A stretch of 64,000 nt of DNA from Branchiostoma floridae. Taxonomy: Eukaryota > Chordata > Leptocardii > Amphioxiformes > Branchiostomatidae. The translations under genes were made by a program, and so were the position numbers. Below the pieces are notes generated by a model. The model searched no databases and was not told where the DNA came from. It saw only the letters and a program-made list of their open reading frames with translations. The stretch is taken from the NCBI RefSeq assembly GCF_000003815.2, contig NC_049983.1:14142240-14206239 (forward strand), written 5' to 3'. This document shows positions 34,811-46,949 of this stretch, in pieces; within the stretch, counting starts at the first letter, position 1; each line of letters starts with the position of its first letter.

Positions 34811-37801
34811 TTAGGCAGGTGGCTGGGTTTTGGTCTCGGCAGGTGGTTGAGCGGCTACAGGTGCCTGAGCAGGTGCTGCACCAATGTTGGACTGTTGCAT
34901 GTAAGGAGGCGGAGCCTGGGCGCCATAGTACCCCTGCATGGGGGCTGCTGCAGGGTACGGGTGCTGGGCGATGAACACCTGCTGCTGTGGCATGCCTCCA
35001 GGTGTACTGACAGTCGTGTAGGGAACACCTTGTGCACCTGGAACACCTGAATAAGATCAGCAAGGATTAGAGCTCAGTAACATGTAATGTACGTGTCCTG
35101 ATATCTACAGTAACTGCTAGCAAGAATCATACACAATAGGTTTTGATATACATTCTTCAATACAACATCTGTGAGCTTATCATCCATACTACAAAATACA
35201 AATAGCAAACACATGAAGATGATAATTACTGCTCTAGTTGTGATATAATCAAATAATACAAGACAATAAGTAATACTATGTGTTTGACATTTGTGTGCCA
35301 TCCTGCTACAGATGACACTCGAAGACTTTTGAGCTTGAACAGTGACAAATGAAATGTTTACCTGTTTGCACAACAACATAAGCAGCCTGGCCTGGCATCA
35401 TGTTTGGTCCCTGGTTGTACACAACCACCTAAGGAAAAATCATTAGCATTGTCATATAATCATCACTTTGATAGTCTTGTGCTGTTTCCAAAATATCATC
35501 CATTTCCAAGATTATGACATTTTTTAATGACATTGTATCACCTGATATAAACTGTTTTTGTGTGCTGCTGAATTGTGTATCTGTTACAATTGTTATAGAG
35601 CTCATCTGTGTTGGTAGTTATCATAGTGCAATGCTAAACTTTCTTCCAACACAAAGGTATACACCGTATACACGTATCAAATTTTCAATGACTACTGTTG
35701 CATTCTTGCAAGTTTACGTTCTGAAGTGATTGGTCATCAGTATTGATCCTGAAGAAGGCGGCAGTGGTTGTTGAAAATATGATCCGTGTACACCTATGTG
35801 TTGGAAGAAAGTTTAGCATTGTGTTAATTGTTACATTTGTATTTTTCCACTTACAGGGGCAACATGGGGGTTGTTTGAAGTTGCCAGCCCACAGCAGGGC
35901 ATGATGGCAGCTACGAAGGCCATGACAATCTCAGCCAGAGCCAGGAGAACATTCACCACATGCAGGGCAATGGCCGCGGATGTACAGTCATGGCGGTAGC
36001 TGCTATGGGAACAAAACAAAATAGGAGTAAGAACCTGTTGGATAAAATAACTTCTGCAGCCCGCTACAAGAACTCAACAAACAGATATGTCACAAGTTAG
36101 TACATCTTGTAATTGCCATGTGTATGGAAGAAAAAAAACACATTTGTAATACATACAGAGAGTGCTGGAAAGTTTCAGTACTCCACTAGGCCATTTAGTT
36201 ACAATGATGACATCCTCAGGGCATAGCAAAAATGATGTGAGCCTGAGAAAAATTTTTTTGCAAATTTCTATATATAATTATGAGTACATACGCTTTCTTG
36301 TGGAAACACAAAAATTGCTTGAGTGTGATCCACAAACAAAGGCAATGTCTCACCTCCAGGATCCATAACCATAACCCCAACCATAACCACAGCTGGAATC
36401 GACAATAGACCCGACAATGCCCAGGGAGAAGCAACAGACTGCAGACATGATGGTGAAGATCCCCAGTATCATAAGTCCCACCATCTAGTAGAACAAAACA
36501 TCATATTAGAAAGTTAAGGTACATGCAATAGACTACCCCCCCCCCCCAATTGAACTCTCTTCCATTGACGTTTGCTTATGGAAAAGGTCACACATGCTGA
36601 GCAACAACAAGTCTATAGTAAAACAACCTTATAGTACTGTAAAACAATGAAATGGTATATGATACACATTGTACTTAAATATTTACAGCACCACAAATAT
36701 TGTTGATGCAATTCATCTTGAAACTTGAAACCTACCAGACCCTTGTTTGTCGGCTTTTTTCCACTGGAAATCGCCAGGATACCAGTGATGACAACCTGTG
36801 AGGAACAAAATACATTAGCCACCACAATGGGAACGACTTCTGGCGCTAACTGCACGTTGCAGTGACGTGCTGGTCATACAGATAATCGACATACATAAAA
36901 ACTTGCTAAAACACTGACTAGTATCTACTATGGTGCTGAGACTAAACTAGGTGGTGGGTTAAAAAACGGGATAAGATAACGAACGAGTGGAATAGAAAGT
37001 TCAAGGACGTTGTTGGGCGGTGGATGGAAGTTCGTTCGAGATCTGGAGATCTCACTCTGGTTCTCGCAAGATCTCGCGGTGTTCATCACGTTGTTTGCCC
37101 ACAATTCCCCCGTATGACGTCATCTCGTCATACGCCCATGATAGTGTGCATTTTAGTGGAAACTAGGAAAACAATGTTATGACTATGAGGACAAAATTAT
37201 CACAACTTGAAACTAGAAAGGTAACCTTTTCACGAAAATGCAGAATGTTTTCCCCATAGCCTTTTGTCAAGCTACTCATATACAATACTATACCATTACG
37301 CTCAGCCTTTAGTATTGTGTGCCAGTAAAAAACAGTAAAAACCTACAACTACTTGGTTTTTGGACCAGGTAGTAAACTATACTATACCATCAGAATCACC
37401 CTATATTATTGTGTGTGAGTAAGAAACAAATTGCTCATATTCAAAACAACAGCTACTTTGTAACCTAACCTCTGATTGGCTACAAATTGCTCATATTTAC
37501 AACAACAGCTAATACTTTTGTATCTAACGTAATCTACTAACAGAAGAACAATATGTTTTTCCAAAGATCTGATAAAAGCTCCAATGGTTTTTCCATATCA
37601 GAGAAATCATAATGATCGTAAAATCAGGAGACTACTTACAAAAATGCCATTCCATATTGGTGCGCTGATGTAGTGGAAGATGGTGAATGCACCCATGGAG
37701 GCAAACGCAGCATCCGCAGCTATACCCAGGATGATGTTGAGAGATCCCATCACCACCAGGGTCCAGCCCATTCCTTGGAGGTACTTCCCATCGTACCCCA
37801 T
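34811..37801 (-). CDS. MS4A/CD20-like four-span membrane protein, copy 3
   Basis: Exons in transcript order: 37801-37640, 36795-36736, 36484-36354, 36002-35855, 35428-35362, 35046-34811; 267 residues. Start MGYDGKYLQGMGW; end ETKTQPPA. Exon sizes equal those of copy 2 except exon 3, which is 3 bases longer. Exon 2 has the same protein sequence as copy 2, and exon 6 differs by only a few residues. The third-to-fourth-span loop is strikingly different: 'DSSCGYGWGYGYGSW' followed by 'SSYRHDC', a Gly/Tyr-rich insert between the two cysteines. I chose the ATG at 37801 because the same MGYDGKY start occurs in copy 2; an upstream in-frame extension is not conserved. Confidence 0.82.
35629..35822. 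mobile_element. Small inverted-repeat element in an intron of MS4A-like copy 3
   Basis: 'aatgctaaactttcttccaa' on the left is the reverse complement of 'ttggaagaaagtttagcatt' on the right, about 150 bases apart. The interior has 'gaagaaggcggcagtggttg'. No coding content is seen. Confidence 0.65.
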
Positions 37802-38684
37802 GTTTGATTGTATTCCAGTCCTGGTATGAAGTAAGAGAATTGTTATAGCTATTAGACTACAGATTGGCACAAAATTTCACATGTTGACGTTAATGTTACA
37901 TGTAAATAAAATGTCAGACTATACATAATATTACCATTAACGATACGTTTTGTTACATAGATTTCTGGGGTGGATATACAAGGTGTACATACATGTAGAT
38001 GACTATGATTTTTCCTACACTATAAATAATAATATAATAATAATAATAATCTGGTGTATTTTGCCAGCCAGTAGGTACCCAAAGTAATAGTAATGAGGCT
38101 GTTAAACGTGGTCGAGGCACCTCCTCAAGCACAGGACATGTGCGGTGAAAACATTGACTTTTGTTATGGATAGATGTACGTTATAAGCCCATTTACAAAG
38201 TCCAGAACACATGTACGGCGACAGGAATTCTATTTCTAGGTAATATGTCAAAGGTATCAAAAGGCCTCGAAAAAGAAAACAAAACCCGCCTGGACGTTAT
38301 TATGCAAATCGAAAGAATGGTCGAGACAAGGACTGCTTTCTTTTTCGGGGCCTTTACCTTTGGCAAGTTGTTACATGTACCAAGAATTCCTGTCGTGGCA
38401 CATGCGTTCTGACATCTGTGAAAGGAATCTATTTCCTGCTTAGGACCTTTCAGTCCAGCTTGGAGAAGGACATAATTTTGGCCAAACAACACTTCATAGA
38501 GTAACAGCAGCATTTTTGAACCAAAATTTTGTCATAGTTTACGGTAACTATCATGTAAACGTAGCAAATTGGGGTCTCAAGACGCTACAAAGGTCTTAAT
38601 TTCGCTGTGACGCACCTTGACTTCAGGAGAGAGCAGCGACGCACCCTGACAGCAGCACAAAATGGCTTCCACTTTCGGGTGGTG

Positions 38685-38692
38685 TGACGTCA
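38685..38692. promoter_or_regulatory. Palindromic CRE-like site
   Basis: TGACGTCA, the consensus CREB/ATF site, lies about 0.9 kb upstream of the copy 3 start codon among several 'tgacgc' half-sites. A role in transcription is inference only. Confidence 0.3.
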
Positions 38693-39384
38693 CTCACAGT
38701 GACGCATTTGTTGCCACCACCTGTGATGGAAACTAAAGTAGGGCGTAACGTTACTTTGATGTTACTTTTATATATAGCAGCCCTAATATACAATCAAATA
38801 TGCCCACCCATAGTCGCACGGTTCGCAAAAGTTTATGTTAAAACCACATAATGTTCCTTTGAAGCATTTTTTACCACAAGGTGTAAGTTGACTTGCTCAC
38901 GGTCTCACAGTGACCCCTAGTGATCAGAAAGCAAACTGCAGGTATTTCGAGAAAAACTGAAGCTGCAATCATGATTGGCTAAACAGTGTTTATCCTTAAT
39001 ATGATTGGACAAAGGTAACCAATGGTAGACATTTAAAATTGAAGGATAGGGTAAAACACACCGTAGATGTTAAGTTGATGGGCTGGTGACGATCTTGCTG
39101 GTTTTGGCAACGTAAAGGAAAGTCAAATGTTTGTAATTCAGATTTACACCCGGCACTTGTCTTCTGTGCGTTCTAGGGCGTAATCTGCAGTGATGATCTC
39201 TTCTGCAACCTGCCGGTGTTTGATCTATAGCAGGTGTATCCTGTACTTGTAAATCCATGCACAGTGCCCTCATCTCCTGTTCTTCGGGCACAAAATAGAT
39301 GAAACTTTACAGGTCGACAGAAAAGAGAAGCACGTTTGTCAGGCTACAGAAATGTCGATATTTTTTCACATCAATATGATGTTC

Positions 39385-39660
39385 GTTCAGTTTCAGTTCA
39401 GTTTATTTGGAAAAATCGACTTGCATGTACACTTTCCAACATAGCCACATGAAATCTGCTGATTTACAGAGGCGCTGTCCTTGTCATAAAATATGTTAAC
39501 GTTATAAAATACAAGATTCACAAAACAATTAGGTAAAAATGTAATCAATTTAGAATACAGCTTAAGATAGATAAATTATAAAATCAGCTCTTAGAGTAGA
39601 GTTTCAATGCATGGGGCATAAAGGAGTGGTCGTGAAGATCTAGATTTGTTCTACTGAAAA
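39385..39660 (-). mobile_element. Probable LINE 3' UTR fragment
   Basis: 'gttcagtttcagttcagttt' followed by 'atttgg' is, in reverse complement, the kind of AAATAAACTGAAC tail seen at CR1/L2-like 3' ends. No ORF2 residues are readable, so this rests on the tail alone. Confidence 0.35.
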
Positions 39661-40031
39661 AGGCGGTCACTTCTTTACTATAAATGCGCTGTGAATTTGC
39701 TTAATTCAGACAACAAAGTTAAAACAATCCTCCACCATTTTGTGCAGTTTTTTCTGCTGTTGTTGGGCTTGGCTATATGTATTTCTGTATTAAGTTATTG
39801 ACGGGAAAAAGTATGCTCCAACGTTTCCACGTATCGAGGGTTTATGAGATTTTATTTCAAAGAAGCCTCATTTGCGGTAAGAGAAAAAGAAAACACGACG
39901 TGTTTTTGTTGTCGTCCAAAGCCGTACTTCTCGGGTCATCCTGCGTACACACGTTGTTGTGGTCAAACTTGGCCGTCAATTGCTCAACTCAACCAAAACC
40001 GTCCCTTGCTTCAGTAAACATCCCCGAGAAA

Positions 40032-40047
40032 ATGGCGGAGCCGGCTG
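40032..40047 (+). other. Candidate short alternative first coding exon (MAEPA) near the Shisa-like gene
   Basis: A good-context start (gagaaaATGGCGGAG) is followed after 16 bases by a strong donor (GGTAAGAA), leaving phase 1. Exon 2 of the Shisa-like gene (41615) accepts phase 1, so splicing would be in frame but would lack the signal peptide. It may also belong to a different, unseen transcript or be chance. Confidence 0.3.
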
Positions 40048-40453
40048 GTAAGAAATCTAGTGTTTGCCCAGCAGTCGTGCCCTATACACGAACTCCCAAT
40101 TACTGCACTCAACAAGGCGAGGAGATTAGCATCAAGTGGACCTGAGGTGCCACAAAAAGTCGTCCCCACTTCAAAACAGATTACTTCTTTTTCTCGCGTG
40201 TTAAAGAACTATAGCTCTTTGGTAGACACCGTGTGGGTACCGGCTGTGCTATACATGTACGAGCTATTTGAAACAGCAGAGAAATCGTTTGGAAAATAAC
40301 CTTTCAACCATTCAAATTTGATAAACAGTTTTCAGGGCCTCCTGAAGGTGTGAATACGTTCAGAACTGCCTCCAGTGTTTGGAATTGCTTCGATCGCGTT
40401 CCCAGAATATCAGAATACCATTCTGATAACGCTATCAGAAACAGTGCAGTGAT

Positions 40454-43145
40454 ATGGATTTGAGACGGATGCAGTTCACTAATCTTAAGCTTCTTGTCTT
40501 TCTGTCATTCGTCTCAGCGACCTTGTATGAACATGGAGGTAAGCTCATTAATGTAGTATTCTATTACCTATCTTTCCGTTTTACTGGTACATAAAGGTAG
40601 AAGTTAGATCATTCATTCTTACTTGTTTCTTTATGGTTTATGATACAGTCCACATTGACACAACTTTCGTAAGGTCTACTACAACTTTTACTATACATTG
40701 AAACAAACAAGTGGACAACGTTTCAGATGAATTGTATAAGAATAAATGAACATGTTTAGTCTGACGCATCGTTGACAACTAGTTCTAAGGCCTAAACATG
40801 ATTTTTAACTTTATATGTGCTATAATTTTACAAAATAGCACCATGCCACTACTGGCACTGCTGTGTTATGAATTTATGTGTTTGATGTTGCTATTTAAGT
40901 CCCGACTTTGCATTAAGTTTCTACGTATCAAGTTGTAATCTGCGAGGATATCCTAGTGATGATAAAATTCCGGTAATGATCTCAGGTGCAACTGTAGGGT
41001 AAAATAAATTTTGCTAAGTGATATCTAGTACCAGGGGATACCTTGAGTCTAGCCTGGGTACCATCCGGATAGTAGTTCACTTCGACGTTTATTATATACC
41101 ATTTACGTCGATTCTCTGTTATTCTGCTATGGTAGTAGAAGCGAACATATGCATAGGAGCGAACTACTACCCTACTGGTACCCTGACTAGTGGGTCTATG
41201 GAGCTAAACATAACCACTAGACATAGTAGCTAAGTTAGGCCTACGGAAAAATTACATACTAGTATATGTAAGGAGACAATGTTCGTTGCGTTGGAGAGAG
41301 CAAGGACGTTGAAATGCAGATCTTCACGTATGGAAAACATAGAATACTCAAGTTACTGGAAACCGTTAGATGTAGAATATCATCCATTGCGTTGGATAAA
41401 ATGGCAGCGCCGAGACTCACCTGTTTTGACTTTTTCGTCTTTTTAAAACATGACATAAACTACCCCTGCTTTTACAATGAATACCTAAGGTTTTCTGTGC
41501 CACGTAGAGCAGTTTTGCACTTAGTAAGTTAGCCAATTAGTGAACATAGATGTAAAATATCCATAGAGATGTTTGAAAAATTGCAATTCGTGATGTGTTG
41601 CTGTATTTCCTCAGCCGTGCATGCAAAGCTTCAGGGGCCGCAGAGAACATGTTCTCCGTTTTACAACCCTGCGGGGATATATGTCCCAGAGTTCAGCTGT
41701 GACGATGACGTGTACCCATACTGCTGCGGGGTGTGCGACAACAAGTACTGTTGCCGTGACAACTCAAGTCTCATCTGGACCGACTGCGACCAGCCAAGAC
41801 TCCCATTAAGGTACGGATGACACAAGGATGATTGGTTTATCACCAGATGCCACACACATTTGCTAAGGCTGTTTATGTTAACCCTGATGGAAGGGAAACA
41901 TATTGTTTTTGCTCCGTTTCTCCCTCTTCTTCTTCTTCTTCTTCTTCAAGTTTGCCAAACAAATAAGGTCAATGACCTGAACCAGGCGACTGTCACCATG
42001 GTTACTGGTAATGTAGTAGACTACCAAGTAGTGTTCAAGTATATGGTGAAGTTTGCCAAACAAATAAGGTCAATGACCTGAACCAGGCGACTGTCACCAT
42101 GGTTACTGGTAATGTAGTAGACACCACGTAGTGTTCAAGTATATGATGTAGTAAGTGGCAGGACAGGGATGAACAGGCTAGTCACCACATATATTGATGT
42201 GGTTGATTAAGGCTTAGGCTAGGCCATGTGAAAGTAAGCATTATGTATTTGCCTGCAAAATGATAACGTTAACTTAATTTTTCTAGTTTGTCTAGTTTGA
42301 CTACAAAATCCTCTACCGCCTTGCAAATCCGATGTACTTTTCTTTTCATTGGAAAATGGCATTGGTCGAAGTGACGCCTAAACACTGACCATGATTTGTC
42401 TTCCAGCCTGATCATTCAGCTCGGGTTTGCGGTGGTTGCCACCCTGTTCCTTGTGGTTCTCTTGCTGGTCGCTGGGTGGTGTTGCAAGAGATGCAGAACC
42501 AAGAAGGGGCCAGTAGAAGAGAGCGACGAAGAGGATGACATCGACAGCTTTGGCAGCGGCAGAAGAGCGCAGTGTAGGTGTCGGATGTAAACATATCTTC
42601 CAAATATTTTGAGAACTATACACGAAAGCTAAAGATATCAGCCATGTAACAAAATCAAGTTCGTCTATGTTGAATCATTTAAGTGACTGATAGATTTCAG
42701 TATCATGTATATCATTCGGAATGTTAAGACCGCTTCATAAGAATCCACTTTAGTTTTTTTTTAATAACTCATAAGGATCCACTTTCAACAACAGTTTCAT
42801 CAGCACCTTGAGTAGCTCACTTAGCTGTAAGTTCATGTGATGAAAGATTTATGTTTTTATGCGCGTAGTTCTTACACTTATTCTTCCCAATAACGACCAT
42901 TCACATAGCCGAAAATCTCTTCTTGTGCAGATACGAGCGCACGACGCCATGGGTTCTACGCGCCCCCTACCAGATCGAGTGGGTACAGCAGCCGTCGTCC
43001 GTGTCCGTGCGGTTCGCCCGTTCTCCCTGCGCATGCCCAGTTCTGTTACCATGGCTACATGAATCCTGTGACGTACCCCTATCGGTCCCCACACGGATAC
43101 CACGGGAAACAGGCAGCACAGACTATCGTTCTGCAGGACTTCTGA
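40454..43145 (+). CDS. Shisa-like single-pass membrane protein
   Basis: Four exons: 40454-40538, 41615-41810, 42407-42573, 42931-43145; phases match; 220 residues. Exon 1 gives a signal peptide (MDLRRMQ..LKLLVFLSFVSA). Exon 2 gives the Shisa-type cysteine-rich ectodomain: 'CSPFYNPAGIYVPEFSC', 'YPYCCGVCDNKYCC', then 'WTDC'. The YCCG-x-C...YCC core is the family hallmark. Exon 3 gives one hydrophobic span ('FAVVATLFLVVLLLVAGWCC') with a basic stop-transfer (KRCRTKK) and an acidic patch (EESDEEDD). Exon 4 gives a tail rich in P, S, Y and R, ending VLQDF. Shisa-family proteins tune maturation or trafficking of receptors such as Frizzled, FGFR or AMPA receptors. The subfamily cannot be assigned by eye. 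Confidence 0.82.
41047..41190. repeat. Small hairpin repeat in Shisa-like intron 1
   Basis: 'gggtaccatccggatagtag' near 41056 is an imperfect reverse complement of 'ctactaccctactggtaccc' near 41171. It is probably a short MITE. Confidence 0.45.
41948..42146 (+). repeat. Two-copy tandem duplication, 101-bp unit, in Shisa-like intron 2
   Basis: 'aagtttgccaaacaaataag' starts at 41948 and again at 42049. Both copies continue 'gtcaatgacctgaaccaggc' and are almost identical. A CTT microsatellite (about 41928-41947) precedes them. The open frame at 41860-42081 crosses this repeat and is not a gene. Confidence 0.85.
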
Positions 43146-44825
43146 AGAATCAGACTTCCCTCCTTGGTTGTCCAGTCATGCAGTAGCCGGGGATAGAGTT
43201 GATTCAGCTCACCATGTAATGAGAAGACCAGAAAAAAATTACTTTAATAGAAAGTCGCCTTGAACACGCATTGAATCAATCTATGTGGCTTTTTTTTCAC
43301 ACAAAACCAAAACAAGATAGAAACTCATTCAACTACACAAAAACAACGTATGAGGGTACGAGACTATGTGCAGCACAATAATGTCTTCCTTTCATCGCTT
43401 GAAACGATGAAACGCGCGAAGATTCAAGTGCGTAGTTCAAGATGTAGGATTTTCGTCCCAATTATATAAATCCCGATTATCGTTCTTGGAGGGAAATAGC
43501 TACATTGATTTGTATTGGTACAGTTTAAGTCACCGTAAGTTGACATTATCTGGAATATTGATAACGATAACTCACTTTTTTATCTTATTGTGTTTGTATT
43601 GTTCTAGGCATTATCATGATTATGTTGTGTATATATATTCTGCGGGTGGGAAAAGTTCATAAGCTCACTGTAGATCACCGAAATCTAACTCAAGTTCATT
43701 TGCTCTTCATTGTGTTCTCACTACCGTGTGTTCCACGCCTTCTCAATGCGCATTTTCAGCAGTTTGTATTCCTTATATGGGATTTTCTCGGTATGGATGT
43801 GTGCTATTTGTTTACAAATTCGGTAACACTGAAGTTCACTCAAGTTCACTTCACTCCTTACTGACTAAGTCTCATCTCCGGTGCACACCTTCCGGAATTT
43901 GCGTATGTGGAGTTAAGTTTCATCAGCCGTGTAGCCGTCTGCTTTCAGCAAAACTCGCTGTCACTCGCCCTTCCGGACATTCAAGTTCCCGCACCCACAT
44001 AGTGGCTTTGAATAGTGCTTAACAAGTCAAGAACAGAATGACAAAACAGCGACATGGCTTACCTACGTCACGGCAACAGTACTGTTCGGGTGAGTGCAGA
44101 TGAACTGCCGACCAAACTCTGTCTCCCCTTTCTCGTGTACGTGTACTTGTACACTTGTGCACCACTTGGAAGATTGTTGAGACAAGAAAAGAACAACAAT
44201 AGAGTTCAACATGAACACAAAATAAATCACAAAACAAAACAACCCAGACCGAACACGCAACACGGCATACCGTTTGGAGAATGTGAGACCATGATCACAA
44301 CCTTTCTGTCTGAGCAGTTCTGTGTGATTGGCCAGCAGGTGTTTTTTTCTCACAAAAATTCATCAACAAATGTTCGTTAGTTGATGACCCAGAAACAGAC
44401 GTCAGTGTCGTGAGATGTCAGTTAACTGAAGTGAACCCCAATGTATGAGTCAACATTCACAGTGTCAACGGTGATGTTTTAACAGAAAAAAATTTATCAC
44501 GTTTCTGTCATTCACCAAGTCTACACACCTTTCTCCTCCTTGCGTCAGTAGCAAGCGGTGAACACTGATGTAGGGGCACTTAAGAATTGAGTCATTTTGT
44601 AGTCATCCGCATCAATTTTCACCTTTTGTTGTGTTTGCACACTTTTTGAGTAAAATAAAGGTCCGGCAAAACATCAATATCGAATATGAAATGTTGTGTA
44701 TTTTTCGCCTTACTATCATTATCCTAGTGATGCACTTTTCCCTAACGATCCGACTACGTAAGACAATAACAATGGAAAGAAGCCTCGAAGTAGAAGTTTG
44801 GGTTGGCTCACATGGGCTCATATGT

Positions 44826-44995
44826 GTTGTAACATAATTCACAAAATACCGAAAACGGCTACCAATGTCGTAGAATGCCAAAGATGTTAAAGAACAAAAA
44901 TAAAGAATCTGTTGTAACATAATTCACAAAATACCGAAAACGGCTACTAATGTCGTAGAATGCCAAAGATGTGAAAGAACCAAAATATCTAAGAA
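44826..44995 (+). repeat. Two-copy tandem duplication, 85-bp unit
   Basis: 'gttgtaacataattcacaaa' begins at 44826 and again at 44911. Both copies continue through 'accgaaaacggctac(c/t)aat' and 'gtcgtagaatgccaaagatg'. Confidence 0.85.
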
Positions 44996-45442
44996 TCTAT
45001 TATCGAAGAATCTGTTGTTCAGTATACTATATACTCTGTGTGTTCAGTCATTCGTTCGACCTGTCCACAAAGATCTCATAATGAAGACAACATTTTTTTT
45101 CAACTATTCTTATTCGCAAGCTTGCATCAGTTTTGAGGTTCCAGAGGAAGTCTTCCATAAAATCAACTCAACATGGCCTAAGCTGTAGTTTGTTTTCGGC
45201 CTCCGGGTGGGCTCACGTTCTCACTGCTCACACCAGGAGGAACAATAGATTTCCGTACAGGTCCTTACGTAGGAATCCGCAGTAATCCGCATCAAGACGA
45301 CCAGGATGACGTAAGGGTGGGGTAAACAGTAAAATACTTCGCTGGGAAAACCTAAAGTAAAAAGAGTATAACTGTTTTACACTAGACAATGGACAATGGA
45401 CAGAGTGGCAGGCTGTGGTGGCAGTGAAGAGAGAGAGCGAGC

Positions 45443-45540
45443 ACTACAACTACTACTGTACTGCTACAAATAGTAGTAGTTGTAATAGTAGCAGTAGCAG
45501 TAGTAGTAGTAGTGACAGCAGTAGCTAGTATAGTAATAGT
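45443..45540. repeat. Trinucleotide (CTA/TAG) microsatellite with palindromic centre
   Basis: CTA-type units on the left (ctacaactactac) switch to TAG-type units on the right (tagtagtagttgta...agcagtagtagtagtag), so the two halves could fold back on each other. Confidence 0.7.
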
Positions 45541-46755
45541 TATATATGCTTAACCGACATGTTTGATCGGCAACATATATTTTCTTTGCTTTATACGGTG
45601 AATAATAAAGACGTCAGATCTAGCATCATAATTAACGATATAGAGAGTAAAGTAAATAACTCCATAATATGACGCCCAAAGATGAACAACATTTCGAGTG
45701 GTAAAGTGACAAAAATTAAGTCCCTTCTAATGTAGGTGGGTATGACGTAGCTCAGATCGCTCTCAAAATCAGGAAATGCTTTAATTGTACAATATATCAT
45801 ATATGTTATTTAGAAACAAGTAATCCACCCTTAAAAGATATGTAAGGATTTAACATTAACGTTGCTAAGTCGTCACTGATCCCCTTCCAACAAGTGGGTG
45901 GATACGTGTGCTATAAACAAGCCACTTGTCCACGTTTTATCCCCAAAATAGCACGTCAAGCATCGTCAGATTTTACTATGAATCAGTAAGGGTTAGAATA
46001 GCCCGGAGACGGTCAAACAAAGTCTTCCGCCGCGCCTTGGAATGTGCTCTGACGTCTGGAGTGGACATTGTTAGCAGGGGGAGAATGGTCGGTAGGTCGC
46101 TGGGACATCCCCGTGACGTCACACCACTTCAGCCGTATCAAAGTCAGCTAAGAGACCTGCACCCGCGGGACAAACAGGTGGAAGGATAACCTAGGGGTTT
46201 TTTCAAGAAATGTGATGGTGGAAGATATAAGAGCACAGAAATTGTCATATGGATTCCTCAAGTACACAAACTGGCCCACTGTCGTGCCGATTAGGAGCGA
46301 ATATCTAGTGTATCACAGATGTGAATTGTATTTTTTCTCTGGCCAACTTAACACAAACACAAAGTTACAGACCTTTCGCATCACATGATATAGTTGAGAG
46401 ATATTTTGTCATGCCCATATATTTTTGGGTAATTCTTGCCCTCTATAACAAGAGGAAACGTCATCTGATATATAAATATTATGATAAAACGTTCCGCGCG
46501 TAACATGCTGGATCAGCAGTATTTCCTATCAGTGCAAAGTCAGGTGTTTCCATGAACCCCATCAATAGCCTCACCACGTGAACTTTGTTGGCCTGCGCGT
46601 TGAGGACCTGTTTTCTCTCAAAACAAAAGAACGATCAGTACAACCTTATTACCACACCCGGAAGACGGACGTCCGCTTTACGACGAAGTACTTAGCGTCA
46701 AGACCACCTTGCCGCAAAACAGTTGACCTGGAACGCTCAAGACGCCAAGGAACAC

Positions 46756-46763
46756 CTTATAAG
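46756..46763 (+). promoter_or_regulatory. TATA-like box upstream of EGF-like gene 1
   Basis: CTTATAAG lies about 190 bases before the start codon at 46950. Similar elements precede genes 2 and 4 at comparable distances. Confidence 0.4.
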
Positions 46764-46949
46764 TGTGTTGGGACCGCAGCTTGCTCACCAGACACCAGTC
46801 GGCGATTGAAGGCGACACGCACACCCGGCACACACAACTCAGTCTAGCAGGGAGAAAGGGACTCGCTACCGCCATCTGAGGATCACACAGCGGAAGGAAG
46901 ACTACAAACAGGACATTTCCTTGTCACACCGAAACTTTCAGCGACAAAA

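Larger units (their letters stand above)
37802..40031. other. Intergenic region upstream of copy 3 and of the Shisa-like gene
   Basis: No supported exons. An open frame of 106 codons at 38193-38513 (-) has no recognised domain. A segment at about 39385-39660 looks like a LINE 3' end in reverse ('cagttcagtttatttgg'). Confidence 0.4.
43146..46949. other. Intergenic region between the Shisa-like and first EGF-like genes
   Basis: No coherent exons. It includes an 85-bp tandem duplication (44826-44995) and a trinucleotide-rich segment (45443-45540), both listed separately. Open frames of 60-110 codons here (for example 44054-44380) have no domain or conserved splice context. Confidence 0.45.

Noticed and set aside
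46578-46847. 89-codon open frame upstream of EGF-like gene 1
   Set aside because: It overlaps the likely promoter/5' UTR with the TATA-like box and shows no recognisable domain.
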